A DNA stretch of 64,000 nucleotides. Source: Lytechinus variegatus. Lineage: Eukaryota > Echinodermata > Echinoidea > Temnopleuroida > Toxopneustidae. The DNA lies in assembly GCF_018143015.1 (NCBI RefSeq), contig NC_054743.1:45418922-45482921 (forward strand), read 5' to 3'. The notes under the pieces were generated by a model. That model saw only the letters and a program-made list of their open reading frames with translations, was not told where the DNA came from and made no database searches. Below are positions 35,048 through 45,440 of this stretch, one piece after another. Positions within the stretch are counted from its first letter, which is position 1, and every line of letters starts with the position of its first letter. The position numbers and the translations under genes are program-made.

Positions 35048-37374
35048 CAGTGGCGTACCGTGGGTCACGGCATTGGGGGGGGGGGCACCAGCAAAAATTT
35101 CGGGTCACTTAGGGAGCGCGCGAAGTGCGCTCAGTTGTCATGTATTCTGACCTAATAGAGATATCTTAACGACATGCAGTGCCATTAAACGGATATGTAT
35201 CTCACTTATTAAATAATGCGAGCGCGAAGCGCGAGATGAAAATTTTTGATATTGAGGGCTAAAAATGGACATCATAAGCAAATTGTTTTGTAATCATGAT
35301 ACTTAACTGTCTCGCTAAACAAACAATGCGAGAGCGAAGCGCGAGCTAAAATCTGTGTATATACTGACCCTAAACCAGGAAATATTAAGGATTATATTTT
35401 AGAATCCATTAATAGTATAAATATCTCACCATATTCATCTAATGCTAGCGCCATCCTTTGCTGATTTTGTTAGAATTACATGTAAATACAGCCATGAAGT
35501 ACCTTTTGTAGTCATGTAATCATGATTATCATACGCATCTTATCAATCAAATACTGCAAGCGCAAAAATGCGAGCTGAAAATTTAGGAAATATAGACCTG
35601 AAGAGGGGCATTCTAAGGGTTGTTTGTAGGAATTCTCTAAGACCCTACGTATTTGACTAACCAAATGATGCGAGCGCGAAGCGCTAGCTGAAATTTTTTT
35701 ATATATTGACCCCAAACATGGATATTTTAAGGACTATAGTTAGGAATTCATTAAGTCAGAGTATATATCTCACCATAGTCATCTAATGCGAGTGCCAAGC
35801 GCTTGCTGAGTTTGTTAGAATTACATTTAAACACATGGAGCACTTTTTGAGGTCATTGTAATCATGATTATCATACGCATCTCACTAATGAAATACTGCG
35901 AGCGCGAAGCGCGAGCTGAAAATCTAGGAAATTTAGACACGAGGAGGAGCATTCTAATGATTCTTAGTAGGAATTCACTAAGAACCCACGTATTTCACTA
36001 ACCAAATGATGCGAGCGCGAAGCACGAGCTAATTTTTTTTTATATTCAGATCAGAAAAATTGACATTTTAAGGACTGATTTTAGGAGTTCATGAAGAGCA
36101 GAAATCTCACCAATCCACTAATACCACCGTTAGCACGGAAGGAAATGTTTTATTTTAAGACCTTAAAATAGGGCAACAGCTTTCAGTAGTCATGAAAAAG
36201 AATATATCACTACTTAAAACAATAATAACTCTAATTGGGAGGAAATATATTATTTTGTTGTATATTGATTTGAAAACGGGAGGCTTTAGAACAGCAGGTT
36301 TATATATCTCGTTAAACAGTCTATGCGAGCACCAGGAACAATGAAGACACAATTAAGCAAATGTTTCTTAAAGTTATGAAAAAATGCTTCTTGTGTTATA
36401 AGTGCGTCCCAGAATAAACGAAACCGAGATTTAGCGATCATTTATCATAACTTAGTCATAATAATAATAGACAAATAACCTACCAATTTAAAGCTTAGAA
36501 TCTTCTCTTTCATCTGATATTACTTAGGTTATTTCTTATTTACGCATGAGTGAAAAAACAATTTGAAGAAAGGATACCAAAAACTCATTTGGCGGGGGTA
36601 TCTGGGTTTCAAAAGAAAACCACATTTCCGAAATTTTCAATATCTGCTCTTTAATTTGGTACCTGAATTACAGAAAATGGTCAAGAAATAAAAAAAGTTC
36701 TGGTCATTTGAAATAAGGCTTGTATTTCCATAATTTCATGAGATAAACGTGTTTTTACCGGTTTCCCACAGAAGCTTTCGCATGGTGAACAAAAGATCTA
36801 ATGCTTGGCTGATCGTCAACAAAACAGAGTGTCGAGTGAATTTGAAAGCCAGCCTGGAGAACCTCTTCTTTTTATGAAATTATTGAAATTCAAGCCTTAT
36901 TTTAAATGACCGGAACTTTGTTATTTTTTGACCATTTTCTGTAATTTAGGTATCAAATTAAAGAAGAGATATTGAACTCTTCAAAATTGTGGTTTTCTTT
37001 TTGAAACCCATATAACTCCCGCTAAATGAGTTTTTGATATCCTTTCTTCAAATTGTATTTGCTCACTCATGTGTGAATGAGAAATAATTTAAGTAATATC
37101 AGATGAAAGAGATTCTAAGCTTTAAATTGGTAGGTCATTTGTCTATTTTATTTATGATTAAGTTATGATAAATGATCGCTAAATCTCGGTTTCGTTTTTT
37201 CTGGGACGCACTGTATAACATAACACTATAATAAACAACAATTTCTTCTTTTCCCCACTACGTTTTTTTTCCTTTTCCCTCTTTTTCTCCTTTTCCCCGT
37301 TTTTTTGGCCAGCCGATTGGGGAGGGGGGGGGGGCGCAAGTGCCCCCCATGCCCCCCCCGTAGTTACGCCACTG
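35048..37374. mobile_element. hAT-like non-autonomous element in LINE ORF1
   Basis: Starts CAGTGGCGTACC, ends GTAGTTACGCCACTG, with the exact 8-bp duplication GGAACGGA (35040-35047, 37375-37382). The left 1.3 kb is a run of diverged ~150-bp units, each with a GCGAGCGCGAAGCGCGAGCT motif. The right part is pyrimidine-rich with poly-C. An 813-bp palindromic element (36401-37213) is nested in it. No coding region. Confidence 0.9.
36401..37213. mobile_element. 813-bp palindromic TA-flanked element
   Basis: Two ~400-bp arms pair almost throughout: AGTGCGTCCCAGA at 36401 and its complement at 37213, then ACGAAACCGAGATTTAGCG, AAGGATACCAAAAACTCAT and many more blocks, meeting around 36800. TA lies on both sides (36399-36400, 37214-37215). 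No coding region. It looks like a large foldback MITE of Tc1/mariner type and is young enough for arms to remain highly similar, or the arms are kept alike by gene conversion. Confidence 0.9.
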
Positions 37375-37382
37375 GGAACGGA

Positions 37383-38054
37383 GCAGATCGTCATGCAAGC
37401 CTGTCTTCATAAGGCATCGCGACAACCCACAAGAAAATGATAAAAACTTTGGTAATGAACTTATGTACAAAGCACTCTCGCGAGTAGTTTCGAGAAACGA
37501 AATCACAGGAATTCAGAAAATCGGAGAATTGTGGCGAATTTACCTGTTAGGTCAAAACTCTCGAATCAATCTCATTACCAATGGTCTGAACTTGAATAAT
37601 GCAATTGTGGCTGTATTTGACACTAACCCTTTCGTTAGCCAAGGTGAAGATACACTTCGCCTTCTCGGGAAAGACGTACCGCTATCAGCAAGTGGTACCT
37701 TAATAACAGATGAACTAGAGAAAGTGTAGTGCAAAGTTGTAGGAAAAGTCTCGCTACAGCGACTACGAATTCATGGCAGACTGACGGACTGTTTGACAGG
37801 AGATCGTGTAGTCTACATCGAGAAACCTACACACTCCTTACCTAGACACATCATGTTTGGCCTCTTAAGAGGAAGAGTGTATCACTCTGGACAAGATTCG
37901 ATCAATGCCTCAACAGTGACCTGCTCGAACTGTCTCGAAGCCGGACATCACCGATCCCATTGTACCAAGGATGTGACCTGCAAACAATGCAACAAATCAG
38001 GTCACATTGCTCGTGAATGCAGGGAGGATTTTCCTCCACTCCAGAGCACCAGTG
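37383..38054 (+). pseudogene. Tx1-like LINE ORF1, central piece with zinc knuckles
   Basis: It continues ORF1 from 35047. First block: MYKALSRVVSRNEITGIQ, WRIYLLGQNSRINL, NPFVSQGEDTLRLLGKDV, the nucleic-acid-binding region of Tx1-type ORF1 proteins; an in-frame TAG follows LEKV (37727-37729). Second block: GDRVVYIEKPTHSLPRHIMF, then two CCHC knuckles, CSNCLEAGHHRSHC and CKQCNKSGHIAREC (both C-x2-C-x4-H-x4-C). ORF1 protein coats LINE RNA. The piece is cut at 38054 by foldback element E; frame continuity resumes at 43606. Confidence 0.8.
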
Positions 38055-39331
38055 GGTTACACTTCGTAATTCCGAAGCTTCGTAATTCCGAAGGTTCTTC
38101 ATTCCGAAGGTTCGTAATTCCGAAACACGTAAATTGCCTATACCTCGATGTTCGTTAATCCGAAAACGAAAAAGGGTTCGTTAATCCGAACATTTGTGGC
38201 GTAATTCCGACGATTCGTTATTCCGAAGGTTCGATAATCCGAAAACGAAATAAGGTTCGTTGTTCCGAAGGTTCGTTAATCCGAAAACGAAAAAAGGTTC
38301 GTTGTTCCGAAGGTTCGTTGATCCGAAAACGAAATAAGGTTCGTTTTTCCGAAGGTTCGTTAATCCGAAAACGAAATAAGGTTCGTTTTTCCGAAGGTTC
38401 GTTAATCCGAAAACTAAATAAGGTTCGTTAATCCGAAAACAAAATAAGGTTCGTTAATCCGAAAACAAAATAAGGTTCGTTAATCCGAAAAATGAAAACC
38501 GGGAAAGCAGAGGCAAGGGGAGGGGGGCGGGGGACACTTTTGCCGTTCAATTATTATGAGGATGGGAAGGCAAGGGCGGCCGAACGAATTTTCGTTGGGG
38601 GTAAAGCCAAAAAATGAAACTCATACGTCAAAATGGGCACTTTGGTGATATTTTCACCTTAAGATTATCATCTGCTTGAAGTCATTGTGTGTTTGATTTA
38701 AGTAGAGAAAAACTTTTTTGAAGTGACTTCTTATTATGGCAAAATGTATATTTAGGCTTTATTTTTCGGGAGAGAGTATAATGAGCGAGCGGCTTGGTAA
38801 AACAAATTCAAGTTGTATAACGTTTTTTTTGGTCAATTATTCTTTAAATGGCATTATTGCGAGGTGTTGCGAGCGTGAATCACAAGCTAAAACTTAAGGT
38901 TATTTCAATAAAAAATGAAAATTAGTTTTTAAAAATCCGAGCAGATTTCTGCTGTCATTAAAAAGATGTGCATCTAACTAAAGAATTAACACGAGCGCAA
39001 AACGCGAGCTTAAACATACTGACCAGAAAAGGAACCTGTTAAAGAAAGCATTTAGTGACCTTTTTAGGATGCATATTTCACCAATCGAATGAGAGTGCGA
39101 AGCGCAAGCTGAAAATTTTCAATATTCCAGCCTGAAAACTTAATTTAACTTGTATATTTAAAAAGAGTATTTTATTTCGAAAAAAACATGAAAAACGGCA
39201 TATTTATTTTTGAAAAAGGAACTTTCCCATTTTGGAAAATATTAATTCCCCTGTTTTTTATTTCATTTTTGATGCCTCCTGCCTCCCTCCCGGCGGATCC
39301 AACTTTCGTCAAATAGAGGGGGGGGGTGGGT

Positions 39332-41597
39332 GTTGCACCCACAAATGTAATAACGCCCACAAATGTAATAACGCCCACAAATGTAATAACACTTTACCCA
39401 CAAATGTAATAACGCCCACAAATGTAATAACACTTTACCCACAAATGTAATAATTTTTGATCGCCCACAAATGTAATAATGACTTTACCCACAAATGTAA
39501 TAATGACTTTACCCACAAATGTAATAAATTTGAAGGGATTTTTGGCGAATCCGTTCTAAACTGAAATCCTATAGTAAAGCGTTCATATAGCACAAAAGTG
39601 CAGTCTTTTTTAAGACCGGGTTAATAAAACATCAAAGTACAAGTCCAAAGTCTTTCTTCCAGACCCGGTTGTTTCAAAAATTTTAATATAAAATATAAAG
39701 TCTTTTTTTCCAGACCCGGTTGTTTAAAAAAATTGTGATATAAGTCCAGTCTTTTTTCCAGACCCGGTTGTTTCAAAAATTATAATATAAATCCAAAGTC
39801 TTTTTTCCAGACCCGGTTGTTTCAAGAATTTTAATAAGTCCAAAGTCTTTTTCCTGACCCAGTTATTTCAAAATTTATAATATAAGTTCAAACTAAGATA
39901 CGATAATAATATTCCTGTGGAAAAAATGGGAATCGAGCTTAGTCTTTTCTCCATACCCAGTTAATTAAAAACTGGTAGAATTAATGTTTTTGTTGTTGTT
40001 TCAACTTATACGGTGTATATTGTGAATATATGCACTAAGAGTAAATTGAGAATCAAGCGTAGTCTTTTCTCCAGACCCGGTTACCTGTTATTTAAACACT
40101 ATGAATAACAGTTTAAAAACAGTATAAAGACCCCATAATCTTATTAATTCTGGATATATAGCGTAGTCTTTCAGCCCGACCATTTTTTTCTTTAAAGAAC
40201 GCTAATAGTAAGAATTAGAAAAAAAATCAAAGTTTAAGACCAAACAAACCTTCAACCTAAGAACCTGTTTTAAAAGAGCTTTAGAGTGTTGTCTTTATTC
40301 CAGACCTAAAACAGTCAGGAAAAAAAATCTTGTAACATAAGACCTTATATTCTTATTCTCGTGGAATAACATGAGTTTTAAAACATACTCTTTCCTCCAG
40401 ACCCGGCTATTAAAAAAAAAGTAACTGAAAAACTTCGAATCTAAGACCAAATTTCCAAAGTTTCACCCAGTAAAAATATGTCTTTTTTTAAATAATACTA
40501 CTACCCCTACAAAACATTGTAATAACGCGTGGTTAAAGCAGACATCCTTTCTCCAGACTTGGTTACTATTTGAAAAATAAAATAGTTTTTACAAATATTC
40601 TAAAACGAATACCCAATAATCTAATTACTGTGGAACAACATGAAGACCGATTGTCGAAGATCGACTTTCCTCCAGAAACAATCATTTCAGGAATAAAAAA
40701 ATCAATAAAACTCAACCCCCAACAACGAATCTAAGAACCAACAATCCTCCAAATTAAGACCATGCATGTAGAAAAGCACACGTTTAGAGCGTTGTCTTTA
40801 TTCCAGACCCGGTGATTTAAAAATGATTTAAACAATCCTAAAAACAAAAGACTCATATTCTTATTCTTGTGGAATAACACGAGTATTATGCTTAGTCTTT
40901 CGTCTGGACCCGGTTATTTAAAAGATAAAAAAATATTGAAAAAAAAATGACAGCTGAGACCAATCTTCAAAATTAAACCCACTTAAAATGCTTGGGATTA
41001 GAGTGTTGTCTTTACCCCTCACCGACGTATATTATAACTATAACTAACGACCGGGTCTGAAAAAAGACTTTGGACTTGCATTATAATTTTTGAATTAACC
41101 GGGTCTGGAAAAAAGACTTTGGACGTATATTATAATTTTGAAACAACCGGGTCTGGTAAAAAGACTTTGGACGTATATTATAATTTTGAAAAACCGGGTC
41201 TGGAAAAAGACTTGGACTTGTACTGTAATATTTCATTAACCGGGTCTGGAAAAAAGACTTTGAACTTTTGTGCTATATGAACGCATTACTATAGGATATT
41301 AGTTTAGAACGAATTCGCCAAAAATCACTTCAAATTTATTACATTTTTAGGTAAAGTCATTACTACATTTGTGGGTAAAGTGCATTATTACATTTGTGGG
41401 TAAAGTGTTATTACATTTGTGGGCGTTATTACATTTGTGGGTAAAGTGTTACTACATTTGTGGGCGATCAAAAATTATTACATTTGTGGGTAAAGTGTTA
41501 TTACATTTGTGGGCGTTATTACATTTGTGGGTAAAGTGTTATTACATTTGTGGGCGTTATTACATTTGTGGGCGATTATTACATTTGTGGGTGTAAC
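39332..41597. mobile_element. foldback transposon F nested in E copy 2
   Basis: Ends GTTGCACCCACAAATG and complement of GTTACACCCACAAATG. The outer arm domains (39332-39535, 41335-41597) are tandem CCCACAAATGTAATAA units with CGC or CACTTTA spacers. The inner arm domain repeats a ~50-bp unit with AAGTCTTTTTTCCAGACCCG (about 39600-40930 at the left; inverted, 41045-41275, at the right). E copy 1 (near 25295) and the partial copy (near 57325) show the empty site, a poly-G run, so the duplication cannot be read. No coding region. The two-domain arm design recalls sea-urchin TU elements. Confidence 0.85.
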
Positions 41598-42637
41598 AGG
41601 GGGCAATTTTTTTTTAGCCATATTTTCCTTGATCAGCAGTTTAAAGTTGATTTTTGTTTGTTTCTTTGAAAGGGTAGTCCTAACAGTCAATAATTAGCTT
41701 TATCCTTATAAAATCAAGTAAATATGTAATAAGATGATAAACCCTTTTTAAATAATGCGAGCGCGAGCTATACATTTTTGTTAATATGATGGGTAATATG
41801 TTTGTGATCTTCAAAGCGAGATGCCTATGTAACTAAATTTAGACAATAACTGCTAGTAAGAAGCGCGAACAGAATTTTTAAATATATAAGCTCTGACCTG
41901 ATCTAAAGGGGACATTTTAAGAAATTTTTGCAGTTAGCCATGAAGACGATGCGTGTTTTAACCAATGGCGGCGGAACGTATTTTTTTTTGGGGGGGGCAA
42001 AGCAAAAAAGGGGGCCAATAGGGGCAATTTGGTGCAAACGGATATTTTCACCATTAGATTATCATCTGTGTAAAGAGGTTGTGTGTTTTGTAGTAACTAA
42101 ATTGAGCACAATTTTTAAGTGATCACTAAAGTTATATATTTACGTTTCATTTCTGCGAGCGTAGAGAGCAAGCGGTTTGGGGGAAAAAGTCAAATCTGAA
42201 GTTGTAAAATTCACCTTTTTGGTCAATTACTGTTAAAAGGGCATCTTTGTGAGATGTTGCGAGCGAATCACGTGCTCAAACTTTTGGAAATTTCATGTGG
42301 GCCTAGAATGATATTGATATAGATATTATTTACCCAGGGAAGCCACTTCAGTTCTGAAAACTATTCTCCCAGCTATTATTATTTTTTTACAAGAATGCTT
42401 AGAATTTCCAGTTTTCAGGTTGGAAAATCAGAAAAATTTGGCTCACGTTTCTCGCTCGCATCAAGTATTAAGGAACTTATTCTATTCCTGGTTAGAAAAA
42501 AGAAGTATAAAATGTCCACTTTTCAGGTTGGAATATCACAAATTTTAAGCTTGCGGTTCGCGCTCTCATTATTTAGTTCGTGAGATATATATTCTATTCA
42601 TGAGTCACTAAATGCAGTCCTTAAAAGATTACTTTCT

Positions 42638-42793
42638 GAAGCCTGTTGCATAAAACTTTTTACCTGAGAAAACTCTGGTAAAAAATGAAAACTAAGGTTA
42701 GTCTGATTTCCGCCATTGACTTTAGCACAGGGCAAAAACTCCTGTAAAAACAACCTGAGTTTTCTCAGGTAAGAAGTTTCATGCAACGGGCCC
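42638..42793. mobile_element. MITE with GGGCCCGTTGCAT ends
   Basis: The left end GAAGCCTGTTGCATAAAAC and right end GTTTCATGCAACGGGCCCC are inverted relatives, continuing through CTGAGAAAACTC / GAGTTTTCTCAG. Same family as the remnant in E copy 1 and related in its ends to 12595-12739. Confidence 0.8.
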
Positions 42794-43628
42794 CAGGTCA
42801 GTATATAAACAAATTACAGCTCGCCCTCGCATTAATTCTTTAGAAAGATACACATCTTTCTGACGATTACAAAAAATGCTCCGAATGCTCACTTCACGTC
42901 TTGTTACATGAAATGTCTACTAGTTTGAGCTTGCGATTCGCTTTCAACATCTCACAAGGATCATTATTAGTATTATTTTCATTTTTATTACCAGCAGAAG
43001 CTGTTATTAAAAATGACATCCCCTCCAATACAAATCCTATTATCTAGAGGTTGCTCGCACGCTTCCAACACACTTGATCCCCTGCATCTTTAATTAAACC
43101 ATTTGCTTATAGGCAGCAATTGCTCAGATAAAATCGAAATTAGCCTATGCTTGATCAGGGCGCCTATATTCTTAATGAAATACATGCTTTGGCCCCAACA
43201 CACGCATGTATCATCGATCGTTATTACTATCATTGCATAATATCGTGTAATCTTGTAATGACAACATCGTTTTTGTTACCAAAATGAATTATTTTCATTT
43301 TCGGAAATACGTACCTTATTTAATTTTCGGATTAACGAACCTTATTTCGTTTTCGGATTAACGAACCTTCGGAATTACGAACCTTATTTTGTTTTCGGAT
43401 TAACGAACCTTCGGAATTACGAACCTTATTTCGTTTTCGGATTAACGAACCTTCGGAATTACGAACCTTATTTCGTTTTCGGATTGACGAACCTTCGGAA
43501 TTACGAACCTTCGGAATTACGTACCTTCGGAAATACGAACCTTCGGAATAACCGAACCTTCGGAATTACGAAGCTTCGGAATTACGAATGCATGCGGCAC
43601 CAGTGATGCCCCTCTACCCCGACACCAG

Positions 43629-43785
43629 GGGAACGTTTCATGAAAGGACTTGTCGGACGTTTTATCCGACAAGTCCCATTTTCTCCGACAGTTACTGTAG
43701 TAACAATGCCTCTCAACCAATCAGAATCAAGGAAAGATGTCAGATCTGACAACTTGTCGGACAAAAATGTTGATGAAACGGTCCC
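43629..43785. mobile_element. 157-bp MITE in LINE ORF1, CAG duplication
   Basis: Ends GGGAACGTTTCATGAA and complement of GGGACCGTTTCATCAA, with TTGTCGGA / TCCGACAA repeats inside, flanked by CAG (43626-43628, 43786-43788). The 3-bp CWG duplication again points to Harbinger-type mobilisation. Its removal leaves contiguous LINE sequence. Confidence 0.85.
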
Positions 43786-44554
43786 CAGAGGCACGATGAG
43801 AAGCCAAACGAGACCCGTCAATACAGCGACGCGACGCGACTAAAGCCCGGCTCACACCTTTGCGTTTTTAGTTTGCGTTCAGCTGCGTATTGCCCGAACG
43901 CAGATAAACGCAACACAACGCGATTAAACGAGCTAATACGAGGTCAATACGCAGACCAACGTAGAGGCATTGCGTTCTAGCTCGCTTGTTTGAATTTTTT
44001 TCAAACTTCCGCAACTGAACGCAAGAGAAAAATCCATACAAGCAAAGACGAGTGGCAACCAGCTGATGCGAGCAAGGACGAGCAACAGCGAGCAGCTTAA
44101 CGCAGGCCAACGCAGCGCTACTTTGAGCTGCGTTTCACTGCCTAAAGCTGCGTTACCGGCTCGATTTACCTCGACTTACCTCGCTTTAGCTCGCATCAAC
44201 GCGTATCTCGTTGCGCTATACCTCGCACGCTGTTCGCAACAACAAGGACCGTTACGGATGTAGCTCGGTGCACTGCGTTCGTCTTGGATCTTAACTGCGA
44301 GTCTAGCTCGTCTTTCGCTCGTTTTACCTCGTTCCTGCTCATTTTAGCTCGTTCCTGCTCGCTTTGGCTAACCAGCACTGCGGATATCTGCCTTTGACAG
44401 AGAACCCTCACTCATGAATTATTATTCAGTTAGTTCGTAGGCCAGGAGAGAAAGATGCCGAAAATTAGAAAATCCATGACAAAGGCTTCAGCAACCCGAG
44501 GCCTGTCCCCCATTCCTGCTCCGGAGTCACCAGGAGTGGCAATAGCTGACTCAT

Positions 44555-45174
44555 TCAAATCTTTGACTCCTGCCAGGGAACAGAACCAGCAGGGCTGTTG
44601 TAGTAGGCCTTGATGTAATTCCTTTGGGCCTGAGCTGCCTGGGTGATCGGGCGACCTCTAGTTGGTTGTCTTATGTCAGCCAGTGTTTGCTCTCCTCTCC
44701 ATGAACCGGGCACTAGGTTGTGCTCGGCATCCTCCATGTCAAGGGTTGGATTTTGAATGGATGGGTATCGAGATCTCATCAGGTTGTGGAGGCATACACA
44801 TGCTTGAACGATTAATCTGACAGTCGCAGGGGTTTTGCGGAGAGTGGAAAGCAGGCACTGGAATCGATTGGCGAGAATTCCGAAAGCATTCTCGACCACT
44901 CTCCTAGCCCGAGAGAGCCTGTAGTTAAAAACTCTCTCTTCTCTAGCCATAGCTGTTCTAGCATGTGGCTTCATCAGCCATGTTCTCAACGGGAATGCCT
45001 CGTCTGCCACGATGTAGTAAGGGGTGTTCTCGTCGTCATTTGGCAGGGGCTCTGGAGGGGGTACTCCAAGGGTGTCCGATTCTAGGCGTTGCCTTAGTTC
45101 GCAAGAGTTAAAAAGCTGCGCATCTGACGTAGATCCCTCAGCTCCCACATCGATCCACAGGAACCTGTACTGGG
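44555..45174 (-). pseudogene. Harbinger transposase, C-terminal half
   Basis: It continues from 48532 across the hAT-like insertion: AQYRFLWIDVGAEGSTSDAQ, ADEAFPLRTWLMKPH, then RRVVENAFGILANRFQCLL and a C-terminal tail ending at TAA/stop near 44555. These hold the second and third carboxylates of the DDE nuclease (Asp in DVG...SDA / ADEAF, Glu in VENAF). Together with the other half, all catalytic residues are visible, so only the insertion and one upstream stop disable it. Transposases of this family cut at TWA targets. Confidence 0.85.
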
Positions 45175-45440
45175 CAGGGGCGTCGATCCATTTTTCAGAT
45201 TGGGGGGGAGGGCAAAATCATGAATCAATTTTCCAAAGGCGCTCGATCACACAAACACACACATATGCATATATATGTGTACATATACACACAAACACAC
45301 ACACACATATATATACATATATATCTCACCAGCAGATTAATGCGAGCGCGAAGCGCGAGCTGAAAATTTTGATATTTCGATCTGAAAAAAAAAATTAAAT
45401 TTAATGGACGTTTTTTAATAAAGAACAAGAAATATGTATC

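Larger units (their letters stand above)
38055..43596 (-). mobile_element. foldback transposon E, copy 2, with element F inside
   Basis: Flanked by the exact 9-bp duplication GCACCAGTG (38046-38054, 43597-43605). Ends are GGTTACACTTCG at the left and, reversed, CGCATGCATTCG at the right, the same two unique ends as copy 1 in the opposite orientation. Arms lie at 38055-38493 and 43312-43596. Without element F (39332-41597) the length is about 3.28 kb, matching copy 1 (3.39 kb). The interior aligns with copy 1 along its whole length and holds a full MITE at 42638-42793. No transposase gene. Confidence 0.9.

Noticed and set aside
41369-41690. Repetitive peptide frames on both strands (HLWVKCYYICG type, HKCNNAHKCNN type)
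   Set aside because: Translation of the CCCACAAATGTAATAA array of element F.
44066-44411. Frames rich in Ala/Arg/Leu near the Harbinger left end
   Set aside because: They follow the GCTCG word array of the subterminal region, not a gene.
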